From positions 1 to 55,975 of the forward strand of contig CANQBO010000012.1 of assembly GCA_947589475.1 (NCBI GenBank): a stretch of DNA of 55,975 nucleotides, in the 5' to 3' direction. The first letter of the stretch is position 1; each line of letters opens with the position of its first letter. Both the position numbers and the translations under genes were made by a program. A model generated the notes under the pieces. The model searched no databases. It was not told where the DNA came from and saw only the letters and a program-made list of their open reading frames with translations. This DNA comes from an uncultured Clostridia bacterium. GTDB lineage: Bacteria > Bacillota > Clostridia > Christensenellales > CAG-917. Shown piece after piece: positions 17,237 through 25,113 of this stretch.

Positions 17237-17261
17237 CAACAATTGTTGCACATATATGTGC
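17237..17261. promoter_or_regulatory. Tandem palindromes upstream of the lacI-type gene
   Basis: Two perfect palindromes share one base: CAACAATTGTTG (17237-17248) and GCACATATATGTGC (17248-17261). They lie 15-39 bases upstream of the regulator's start codon, next to a possible -35 (TTGACT, 17270-17265). They do not match the ATGnTAnCGnTAnCAT operator. Confidence 0.5.
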
Positions 17262-17378
17262 CAAAGTCAAATATTATGACAATTTTCTCCCCTAAGCAAA
17301 GCATAACGCTTAAGAAGCGCCGAAAAATCGCATTCTTGCCCACACATCTCTCAAAATCTCGCCCTGTCATACACAAAA

Positions 17379-17403
17379 GCGGGGGAGACTTCCCTCCCCC
17401 GCT
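17379..17403 (-). terminator. Terminator of the esterase gene
   Basis: Minus strand AGCGGGGGA pairs with TCCCCCGCT and is followed by TTTGTG. It lies about 20 bases after the stop of the interrupted final module, suggesting that module was once the true end of the gene. Confidence 0.7.
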
Positions 17404-17424
17404 CCGTAAGGAAGAATATGAGCA

Positions 17425-17865
17425 TCAACCTTCTAGAGTAGATTTTTCAAATCTTACAATGCCCAGCGTATTCCATGCTGTAAGGCTGTTGCGATAGAAA
17501 TAATACACGCTTTCGCCTATTTCCACCTTTTCAAAAAGTTTGTCGAAAGCCCATCTCGAGTTGATATCTGCAATCTTTGCATTGCTCTCTTTGTTCAAGA
17601 GGCGCAGGAAGTAACCCTCCTCCTTGCTGTTTTCCGTCTTTGTGGAAGTCAATAGCTCGTCAATCGCCACTTCAAACTTGAATTGCCCCGCTTCCGTAGC
17701 CGTGTTGTCGACATACTTTTCTTGCTTTGTTTCGGAGGTCTTGTCCATCTTCAATTGCAGATTTTTGATATCGACATCGCCCGTGTATGTGCCTTCTATC
17801 ACCAAAGTCGCGACGCCGTCCTTGTCGACGATCTCATACTTGTCCAGAGTGTAGGGTTCGGAACT
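17425..17865 (-). pseudogene. Final module of the surface esterase, separated by an in-frame TGA
   Basis: This stretch is in the same frame as the large esterase gene, directly after its TGA at 17868-17866, and is open for 146 codons to a stop at 17427-17425. It encodes one more module of the repeated type: YTLDKYEIVDKDGVATLVIEG at the start, GYFLRLLNKE in the middle and ESVYYFYRNSLTAWNTLG at the end. It carries no ribosome-binding site or plausible own start. The terminator follows immediately. It is best read as the severed C-terminus of the upstream protein: a nonsense mutation, an assembly error, or rare readthrough. Confidence 0.7.
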
Positions 17866-20800
17866 TCAATTGAGATATGTCCTGTTGTCATCGGCTTTAA
17901 GTTCCCACTTTTTGTAGTTATATCTGTACTCAAGATTTACAGCATAGTCGCCGTTGTTTTTGGGAAGCAGATTGAGCGGAGTGCCGAAACCTTCCTCGTT
18001 GATCTCATAGCGCACATTGAGGTAGGATTTCGGAGCATCGCTGCCGTCCTCTCGCTTTATCTCATCAAGCGGAAATTCCACCTTGAAGTTCTGACCTTCG
18101 AGCGTCGCTTGTTTGGGAAGATCGAATGCGGGATTATTTGTGTTGTGCAGGTGAAAGATAATCTTCGTTATGTTTGCGCCTACCTTTCCCTCGACAATAA
18201 ACTTGCCGTCCTCAAAGCGCATACTGCTGACCTTGACGGTCTTGTCCTCCGCGGGAGGCGCGACATAGTCCGTATAGGTCACCGCAATGTCGCCCGTATT
18301 TTCAAACTTGTAGGAGTATGAACCGTTGTTGTGCGTTTGTGTTATCGACGAAGCTTTGATTTCGGAAGCGTTGCCGTCCCATGTGAGGTTGGTGTAGCCG
18401 ACAGCCTCATCTTCGACTGTTTTCACTCTGAGGCGATACCAGCAATTTTTGTGCGCGTCCGCGGAGGGAGGAAGCGCGATGGTCGCCTCAAACGCACCGC
18501 CTTCTGCCGCGGGAGTGACCTCTTGAGAATACGTCTTAGAGTCCTCATTCGCGTGTAGCTCGATCTTGAATGCCTTTGTGATGCCTGTCGCCGTGCCCTT
18601 GACGATGAGGTTTGCGCCATCGAATTTTACCTCGGTCAGCGTGATGGTTTCGCCTTCGGGAAGCGCGGGACTATAGTCGCCTGTGATGACAGCAATATCG
18701 TTATCGCCGGCAAACTGATAATTGAAATTGCCATAGTTGTGCGTCAACGCTTTGAGTGCATCCGCGTTTTGCGCCTTGTCCCATGTCATGTTTGCCGCGG
18801 CCTCGTCGTCCGCCGCCACTTGCAAGCGATACCAGCTGCCGTTGTGCGGCGTCGCAGAGGGCGGAAGAGGTATTGACGCCTCGAATGTCCCATCCGTGAT
18901 CGTCGCGTTCGCCTCGTATTTTTCGCTGTCTTCGCTCGCATACAGACTGAATTTCAACGCCATTGCACCCGTGACAGTGCCCTTGACTTTGAGATTTGCG
19001 CCTTCAAAAGCAAGCTCGGTCAATTGAATCTTCACACCCTCGGGGACGGGAGGCGTATAGTCGCTGTACGCAACCGCAATGCCCTCCCAATTTTCAAAAC
19101 GATACTCTCTGTTGCCATAGACATGCTTTGTGTCGTTCTTTTCATATTTCACTTTGGCGTCCGCTCCGCCGTTGACGCTGTACCACAGATACAGCCAATT
19201 GTTTGCAGGAAGCGTTATCTTTGTGAGGTCGATCTTGACTTCATATGCGCCTTCCGTCACGGTCGCCGTCTCGCGGATATTGTCTTGCATATTACTGTCG
19301 TTGTGCAAGGCAAGCACAAGGCTCTGCACATTGCCTGTCGCAGTGCCTTTCACGACAAGATATTGCCCCTCAAACGTGATGGATGTCGCCGTGATTGTAT
19401 AGCTGTCGTCGTATTCGCTGACAACTATGCTCAGCGTGTCGATGCCGCCGTCCGGCCATGACTGTATCGTGAATTTTTTGTCAGTACCCGTGAATGAGTT
19501 GCCCTTTTGCGCCTTGACTTTGTCTATAGTGGTCTTGTCAAGAGGCACCACAACATAGCTGCCGTCCTCATAATACAGCCTGAAATTGATATAGTCGCGG
19601 GTTATCGTTGCGCCATCAAACAATTTGCTGAGGTCGAACGTGTGGGTGAATGCACCGTCCTCTATTGCAACAGCCTCAGTGGTTCTCCACTTGCCCTCCT
19701 CGGTGGGATGTACGCCTGCATAGAAGGTGAGTTTTGCCGCGGTCGTCGTGCCGCTTACGGTCAATTTTACGCCGTCCGTCGTGGTGATCGCGACGCTCTG
19801 AATCTCTGTGGATATCTTGTCGGACTCGTCAAGATCCGCGATCTGCAAGCTGAACACTTTCTTTTCTCCGCTCGTCCAAGTCTGAACCGTGACTTTGCGC
19901 TCGTTGTTTTTGAAAACAGTGCCCTCTGTATACTCCACGTCGTCAAGCGTCAAAAGGTAGTTGGCAAACTCAGCATAATACACTCTCACATTGTACCATT
20001 TGGTGCCCGTCAGGTCATCAAGGCGCGCTTTGACGCTGAAGTTGCCGTCCGCGTCCGTCGTGAACGGAACGTTTCTGCTCATCTGAGCGTCATCTCCGGT
20101 GTTGAGGTCAAGTTTGAAGAATTTATGATATTTTTCGTCTATCTTGATGTTGCCCGTGACGGTCAGATTTATCTCTCCGTTTTCAACGGTGATATTTCCA
20201 TGGATATCCTTAATCTCATATGTGGGATCGTTGTATTTTTCATTGATACCGTCCAAAAATTCTTTGGTGAGTTCCTCGCCTTTGACGACTTTTTCAAAAA
20301 TCTCCGCAAACATCGCATATCCCTCGGTGCCGGGGTGCACGCCGTCTCCAAAGAGCAGGGACTTGTTCTTTGTGATCTCGCAAAGGTCGACAAGCTCAAG
20401 CTCCTTCTCCTCGGCGACCTGCCTGATGGCGGGGGCGATGATGTTTTGGATGTTGTCGTTGTTGATGTCATAGATGTCGCTGTACGCCGTGGGCACCGTG
20501 CAAGCGATGACTCTCATCTCGGGGTTGACTTTGAGGAGTTCGTCGACAAGATGTTCGTATGCAGCCTTGAATGTTTCAAGTGTGGACACGGGCTTGAGCG
20601 ACGTCTTTGAGTCGTTGGTGCCCATGTTGATGATGACGATGTCGGGCTTGAGCGCCTTGAAACCGTCAAATTGCACGTTTTCAAGCCACGGCACGGGCGT
20701 TTGTGCGTCGTCTGTGTCTTTGCCTGTATCCGTGCGGACAGTCCTGCCGCTCTTGCCGAGGTTGACCACGTTGTATGCTCCGCCCAGCTTCTTTTGCAGT

Positions 20801-22047
20801 TGCGCGGGATAGCTTTCGGTGTAGAAGTTGCCCGCTCCCGCGCCCTCCGTGATGGACGCGCCTACAGCCGCCACTATGGGAACGTCCTTTTCGTCCGCCT
20901 TTGATACGGGTTTGAATTGTACGTAGTTGTTTGCCTCCCACACTTTGACGACAGCCCAGTCGCCTGTGGCAAATCTCGCGGGACGCGTATGCACCACATT
21001 GCCCGCTCCGTCAAGCGCGACATTTTGCGCGTTACCCGCCGCAAGCGTCGCCTTTTCGCCGTTTATCCAAAGCGCGATGGTCGTCTTGCCGTCCGCCGTC
21101 TTAAAGACCACGTCGAAGCGGTTCCACTCCGCCTTTTTGTAGGTTGAAGTTGTGACGGTCGCCGCAACGCCGCCGTCTATCTCTATGCGCAAGCCGCTGT
21201 ATTCATAGCTCAGACGATAGCTGTTGCTGCCTTGATTGTCCTTGCCTGTGGAGTTCATCCAGAAGTGGAAATCATTTGTCGCCTTAAGCATGAAAGAGAA
21301 CGTGCCGTTGTCGCGGTTGCCGATCTGCACCGCTTGATTGAGACGATGGAATTTGATGGAACCGTCGGACAGCGAATACGGAATGTCGCCGCCGTCATTG
21401 CTTGCGCCGTTGTCGTTGGTCATATATTCCCAATTTGTCGCAGTATAGAACTTATCGCCCAGCTCCTGCGCGGTGGGCGGTGTCTCGCCCTCTTCGTCTT
21501 TGGACCACTTTGCCGTCATCGTGACATTCTCGGCGGGCATGGTGAAAGTCGCCTTCGCGTCATACTCTTTCGTGCCATACGTCCACTTCAAAAATGTGTA
21601 GCCGCTCTCGCTCAGCGCGTCCGCAAGCGTGACAGTTTCACCCGCGGCATATTGTTTCGCCTCGGGCAACGTCCCCTTGTATACCTCGCCTCCCGCATAG
21701 CTCAGCGTGTATTTGGCGGGATCGTCGGACTTCGGCTCCCACTTTGCGATTAAAGTCACGTCCTTTTCGGGCATGGTGAACTCGGCGCCCGCCGCGTATT
21801 CAACGCCGTCCGCTGTCCACGCGACAAAATCGTGCCCTTCCCATTGAAGCGCACCTGCAAGCGTAACTTTGCTTCCCGCCGCGACCTTTACATCGGCAGG
21901 AACGGCGCCCGTGTAGCCCTCGCCGCCACTGTACTTGAGCTTGTACTCATTCTCGACAGGCTGTGTCGCAGGATCGCACGCAACAAGCAGTGCCGCCGCC
22001 AACGCAAGCGCCAACACTATTATCAAAAGATTTTTTGCTCTTTTCAT
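17866..22047 (-). CDS. Giant surface lipoprotein with SGNH esterase domain and repeated beta-modules
   Basis: 1393 residues up to the TGA. Start ATG 22047 (MKRAKNLL...) is preceded by GGGGG. Signal peptide with lipobox LVAC (Cys24). Two InlB-B/Listeria-Bacteroides repeats follow (about 35-105 and 112-180, each ending FTMP...AKW). Next is a lectin/LamG-like domain (about 190-385). The SGNH/GDSL hydrolase domain (about 390-610) has block I VGASITEG, block III NMGTNDSK and block V FGDGVHPGTEGY. Six modules of about 130 residues then alternate IxLTExxFxGxxLxVKG with a tail FENW/FAGD. SGNH enzymes of this kind usually deacetylate sugars or wall polymers. The neighbouring GH30 operon and shared LacI operator point to esterase action on an acetylated polysaccharide. 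The last (seventh) module is cut off by TGA. Confidence 0.85.
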   Translation of the reverse strand: MKRAKNLLIIVLALALAAALLVACDPATQPVENEYKLKYSGGEGYTGAVPADVKVAAGSKVTLAGALQWEGHDFVAWTADGVEYAAGAEFTMPEKDVTLIAKWEPKSDDPAKYTLSYAGGEVYKGTLPEAKQYAAGETVTLADALSESGYTFLKWTYGTKEYDAKATFTMPAENVTMTAKWSKDEEGETPPTAQELGDKFYTATNWEYMTNDNGASNDGGDIPYSLSDGSIKFHRLNQAVQIGNRDNGTFSFMLKATNDFHFWMNSTGKDNQGSNSYRLSYEYSGLRIEIDGGVAATVTTSTYKKAEWNRFDVVFKTADGKTTIALWINGEKATLAAGNAQNVALDGAGNVVHTRPARFATGDWAVVKVWEANNYVQFKPVSKADEKDVPIVAAVGASITEGAGAGNFYTESYPAQLQKKLGGAYNVVNLGKSGRTVRTDTGKDTDDAQTPVPWLENVQFDGFKALKPDIVIINMGTNDSKTSLKPVSTLETFKAAYEHLVDELLKVNPEMRVIACTVPTAYSDIYDINNDNIQNIIAPAIRQVAEEKELELVDLCEITKNKSLLFGDGVHPGTEGYAMFAEIFEKVVKGEELTKEFLDGINEKYNDPTYEIKDIHGNITVENGEINLTVTGNIKIDEKYHKFFKLDLNTGDDAQMSRNVPFTTDADGNFSVKARLDDLTGTKWYNVRVYYAEFANYLLTLDDVEYTEGTVFKNNERKVTVQTWTSGEKKVFSLQIADLDESDKISTEIQSVAITTTDGVKLTVSGTTTAAKLTFYAGVHPTEEGKWRTTEAVAIEDGAFTHTFDLSKLFDGATITRDYINFRLYYEDGSYVVVPLDKTTIDKVKAQKGNSFTGTDKKFTIQSWPDGGIDTLSIVVSEYDDSYTITATSITFEGQYLVVKGTATGNVQSLVLALHNDSNMQDNIRETATVTEGAYEVKIDLTKITLPANNWLYLWYSVNGGADAKVKYEKNDTKHVYGNREYRFENWEGIAVAYSDYTPPVPEGVKIQLTELAFEGANLKVKGTVTGAMALKFSLYASEDSEKYEANATITDGTFEASIPLPPSATPHNGSWYRLQVAADDEAAANMTWDKAQNADALKALTHNYGNFNYQFAGDNDIAVITGDYSPALPEGETITLTEVKFDGANLIVKGTATGITKAFKIELHANEDSKTYSQEVTPAAEGGAFEATIALPPSADAHKNCWYRLRVKTVEDEAVGYTNLTWDGNASEIKASSITQTHNNGSYSYKFENTGDIAVTYTDYVAPPAEDKTVKVSSMRFEDGKFIVEGKVGANITKIIFHLHNTNNPAFDLPKQATLEGQNFKVEFPLDEIKREDGSDAPKSYLNVRYEINEEGFGTPLNLLPKNNGDYAVNLEYRYNYKKWELKADDNRTYLN

Positions 22048-22105
22048 AACTACCCCCAAAAAATTTGTCGCCGCACCGCAAAATCCGCATAGCAAAATTT
22101 TGCTA

Positions 22106-22121
22106 ATGTTAGCGTTATCAT
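22106..22121. promoter_or_regulatory. LacI-family operator at the esterase gene
   Basis: ATGTTAGCGTTATCAT, identical to the operator at 15950-15965 at 15 of 16 positions and in the same orientation, again just downstream of the -10 box. Confidence 0.75.
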
Positions 22122-22125
22122 TTTC

Positions 22126-22153
22126 ATTTTAGCACATCTTTTTCCATTGTCAA
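22126..22153 (-). promoter_or_regulatory. Promoter of the esterase gene
   Basis: Minus strand TTGACA (22153-22148), a 16-bp spacer and TAAAAT (22131-22126). The arrangement relative to the operator copies that of the sugar operon. Confidence 0.75.
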
Positions 22154-22737
22154 CACCATATTTCAATTTTTCTTCCTCCACCCCCCCTCCGCACAAAAAA
22201 ATTTAAGTTGCCGTCCTATTGCCTTCCCAAAATCATTCCTCCCCTATTCGCCACTTAAAAATCACCGTAATATTTGCGGACCCGAAATGGGGTCCCCGAT
22301 TTTCTCCGACAAAATCAGCGTTAAAATACTCATGGAACGCCTTTTTTTGGCAAATTATACTTTTAAGCGCAGGAGTAAATGGTTCAAAAAATGTTTACAT
22401 GCAAAGTCCGAATGGTTAATAAATTCAGACAAAAACTCAAAAACGCATATGAACTACAAAAATTTTTCATATGGTATAAATTGCAACACAAATAAAGATA
22501 TAAAAAGCAAGGAATATATCCGGAAAATATCATTCTTATTTGCGACTGCACAAAAATGAAAATTTATATTCAATGCGAAATTGCCCTACGACCCTTTTCA
22601 CCCATGATCCGCTGCTATTCCGTCGCCGTGAATAACGCGCCGCCGAGCGCCGCTTTCTTTCCGCCGCGCTCGCGCCCCGTCCACGCCCCCGCAATGCTTC
22701 AACTAAGTGCCGTCCATATCGACCGCGATCAATCATT
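22154..22737. other. Long non-coding stretch before the DarT-like operon
   Basis: About 580 bases, mostly A+T-rich, with no supported gene. A small hairpin, GGACCC (22279-22284) with GGGTCC, lies next to a GGGGTCCCC motif (22289-22297). The motif recurs at 55957-55965 and, lacking the first G, near 26924. The last 150 bases before 22738 are G+C-richer and contain no clear terminator for the operon. Confidence 0.4.
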
Positions 22738-24429
22738 TTATTTTGCCGTCTTAAGCGCGATGACGTTTATCAGCTTGTCATTGATATATCTGATTTCCGT
22801 CTCCGACAAATTTTCATATGCGACAAGTTCCGGCACCAAACCTTGTCGGGAACGTTTTACAAGCAAACCTATAGGCATGTTCTCTCCGAACTTCATGAGC
22901 GTACCCGATAGGGCTTCTAAATTGTCCCTCATTTCCGCTTTATCAAACTTCTCGCCGGAAAATTCCACGTCGACAATTCGCCTCAGATCCCTGTTGAAAT
23001 AAAGCAAACCGAATTTGTACATTTTATCTTTGTAGGACGCGGTCAAGTTCTCGCCGATAAAAGCCAAATCCGTTCCAATCTCCGAAAAGTATTTCTTCAT
23101 CACATCGACAGCGGTTTTCCCGGATGGCTTTTTGGCGCTCTCCTTTGGCGCGGCGTCTTGTGCGCGACGGATGTAGCGCTTGACGTACAAAGTCTGCCCG
23201 AAAACGGTTTTGTAACATCTGATTTCAACGTCGAATTTGTTGCAGATGATATTCTCCGTCTTATCGCATTTGCGCATGATCCCTATGGAGGTTTGCTCCC
23301 AACCTCCGCATGCGTTTCTTACGCCCGCGATATAGTTGCTTACGATCTCTTTTTTGTTTTCGCTTGCCAAAAACTCAGCCATGCGTAGCAGACAATCGAC
23401 ATCCTGCACTCTCATCCACATTGACGGAACGGCAGAGACGCCGCTCAGCATGCCCAGCAATCCGCCCGTCATCGACGCATACGTATCCGTATCCGTCTCG
23501 GATAAATTTGCCACTGTCTTTATCCCCAAAAACATATCGTTGGCATATTTCGACGCAAAGTAAATAGAAACGACCGCGGCAACGTCGCCTGCGCCTTTTT
23601 CGGCGTCATAGCAATGGAGTCGTCGCGTAACTGTTTCGTCGTCAAAGAGCAATCCGCTTTTGAGGCAGTTTTTTATAAACGACAGCTGTTCAAATATATT
23701 TTGCCGCGCAATATCCCATTCCTTTGAATAATCGTAAAAAGCGTTTGCGGCGGTCAGCCATTCCGCAGAGAATTCATCATTTCTCAGTTCGCTCCAAATA
23801 TGACCGTTTGCTATTACTTCGTCGACAAGTTCTCCAAACGCGAGCGTTCCTTGAAGTCGAGACAGACTGTACAGCGCATACGCGTAGCATAATGCGCCGA
23901 TCAAAGCGCGAGGATGCCCATGTGTGATCATGCAATCGCGGACCACGGCGGACATTAACGTATTTACGTCGCCGTCGCATGCGATGACGTGCGGCAAAAT
24001 GCGCATCGCCGCCCCGTTTCCTCCTGCCTGAAAATACTCTCTCGCCACGTCGGACTTCCAGATTTCCGTTCCTCCGGCGTAAAACTTTGACGCGCGCAAC
24101 ATCGCGTTGCCTCCTCCGCGCTCGTAAAATCGCCAATACGGCAATTCATTGCACGCAAAATGTTGTTCCCAATTAGGCAACAGCAAGCTACGCGCCACGG
24201 CTAGTATCATCTGAGTGTCATCACTGTATTCTCCCGCATCGATATGCTCGGCATGCCTATAATATCTGCCGCCCGAATACCTTTGCCATGCTATAAAGTT
24301 ATCCCCGTTATGGGAGGGCCTCCCGATCCTGCTTGCCCTTTCCTCGTTGGGCCATCCCAAAGCGTCGCCTATCGCAGAGGCGACCATCGCACCTTTGAAT
24401 TTTTCCAACTTGTTTGGCGTTATCTGCAT
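22738..24429 (-). CDS. ADP-ribosylglycohydrolase (DraG/ARH fold), likely antitoxin to the DarT-like enzyme
   Basis: 563 residues. Residues 1-350 are an ADP-ribosylglycohydrolase: AIGDALGWPNEE (19-30), the metal-binding EYSDDTQM (67-74), NGAAMR (138-143), THGHPRA (169-175) and the second metal site SETDTDTYASMTGGLLG (310-326). Family members use two Mg ions to remove ADP-ribose from proteins or nucleic acids. A further C-terminal region of about 210 residues (linker QDAAPKESAKKPSG, then an alpha/beta domain with LLYFNRDLRRIVDVEF) has no family I recognise and may bind DNA or the partner. ATG 24429 is three bases after the DarT-like stop, with GGAGAGG overlapping the end of that gene. Position and chemistry suggest it reverses the transferase. 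Known DarT partners are macrodomain or NADAR proteins, so this pairing is unusual. Confidence 0.85.
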   Translation of the reverse strand: MQITPNKLEKFKGAMVASAIGDALGWPNEERASRIGRPSHNGDNFIAWQRYSGGRYYRHAEHIDAGEYSDDTQMILAVARSLLLPNWEQHFACNELPYWRFYERGGGNAMLRASKFYAGGTEIWKSDVAREYFQAGGNGAAMRILPHVIACDGDVNTLMSAVVRDCMITHGHPRALIGALCYAYALYSLSRLQGTLAFGELVDEVIANGHIWSELRNDEFSAEWLTAANAFYDYSKEWDIARQNIFEQLSFIKNCLKSGLLFDDETVTRRLHCYDAEKGAGDVAAVVSIYFASKYANDMFLGIKTVANLSETDTDTYASMTGGLLGMLSGVSAVPSMWMRVQDVDCLLRMAEFLASENKKEIVSNYIAGVRNACGGWEQTSIGIMRKCDKTENIICNKFDVEIRCYKTVFGQTLYVKRYIRRAQDAAPKESAKKPSGKTAVDVMKKYFSEIGTDLAFIGENLTASYKDKMYKFGLLYFNRDLRRIVDVEFSGEKFDKAEMRDNLEALSGTLMKFGENMPIGLLVKRSRQGLVPELVAYENLSETEIRYINDKLINVIALKTAK

Positions 24430-24432
24430 AAT

Positions 24433-25113
24433 TCACCTCTCCTCAACGTACAATCTTTCATCTGCGCGTTGCCCGATTCTTGCCAAATTGCTCCATTCGG
24501 CAGTAAAAAGCGCGGGCGCAACGAACACTTTCAAATTTGTCATATTGTACATTTTAAGTATTGCATACAGCCTTTTTGCTACGTGGTCGTCACAAACCGC
24601 CACACCCGATATATAACTTTTCGGCACATTGCCGTCTATCAATATCTCAGCCTGTCCGTCCGTAGGACAACATTGCAACATTGCGGCAGGTCGCCGCGCA
24701 TATCCGCCGAGCACCTCTTCGTCAAATATATTCTCAAGCGCGTTCATGTCGGAGTTTATATAACTCCCGTGCTTTTTGCTTGCGTTGCACGGACAAAACT
24801 TAAAGTTGCGCACAGAAAGTATTTCAATATCGATGAAGATCACCGCCCACTCGTTAAAAAGCGGATCGGAAATCGCACAACTTTCTTCGGTCTTGTTCAT
24901 ATACCACGAATTCGGATATTCTACGCTGCAGCAAACGCTTTCCATTTGGCCGTCATATCTGGCCATGTCATTTATGCTTTTTATATCGAATTCGATACGG
25001 TCGGTCGCCAAAATGCCGTCATTTTCTGTCAGGATATGGATGAGGTTTTTCAGTTTTGTAAAGTGGCACAACCTTGTTACGCCATGTTTTCTCAAAATCT
25101 CCGCGGCACTCAT
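24433..25113 (-). CDS. DarT-like (DUF4433) DNA ADP-ribosyltransferase
   Basis: 226 residues from ATG 25113, which overlaps the helicase stop as ATGA. The chain begins with a DarT-type NAD site, LCHFTKLKNLIHIL (His17 in the HxT-like motif). A segment ARYDGQMESVCCSVEYPNSWYM (about 51-72) and EWAVIFIDIEIL follow. The catalytic ARTT stretch reads DGQAEILIDGNVP (152-164), with Glu156 as the predicted catalytic glutamate. DarT enzymes attach ADP-ribose to thymidine or guanosine in single-stranded DNA, blocking replication, and act as toxins or anti-phage effectors. Compared with studied members the basic C-terminus (ARIGQRADERLYVEER) is short. It sits between an UvrD-like helicase and a glycohydrolase, both tightly coupled, which supports a DNA-modifying toxin with built-in reversal. 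The family assignment is from motifs only. Confidence 0.78.
   Translation of the reverse strand: MSAAEILRKHGVTRLCHFTKLKNLIHILTENDGILATDRIEFDIKSINDMARYDGQMESVCCSVEYPNSWYMNKTEESCAISDPLFNEWAVIFIDIEILSVRNFKFCPCNASKKHGSYINSDMNALENIFDEEVLGGYARRPAAMLQCCPTDGQAEILIDGNVPKSYISGVAVCDDHVAKRLYAILKMYNMTNLKVFVAPALFTAEWSNLARIGQRADERLYVEER

Noticed and set aside
17425..22047. Alternative genetic code with TGA as sense codon
   Set aside because: Other genes in the window end in TGA at positions where the next gene starts properly, so TGA works as a stop here.
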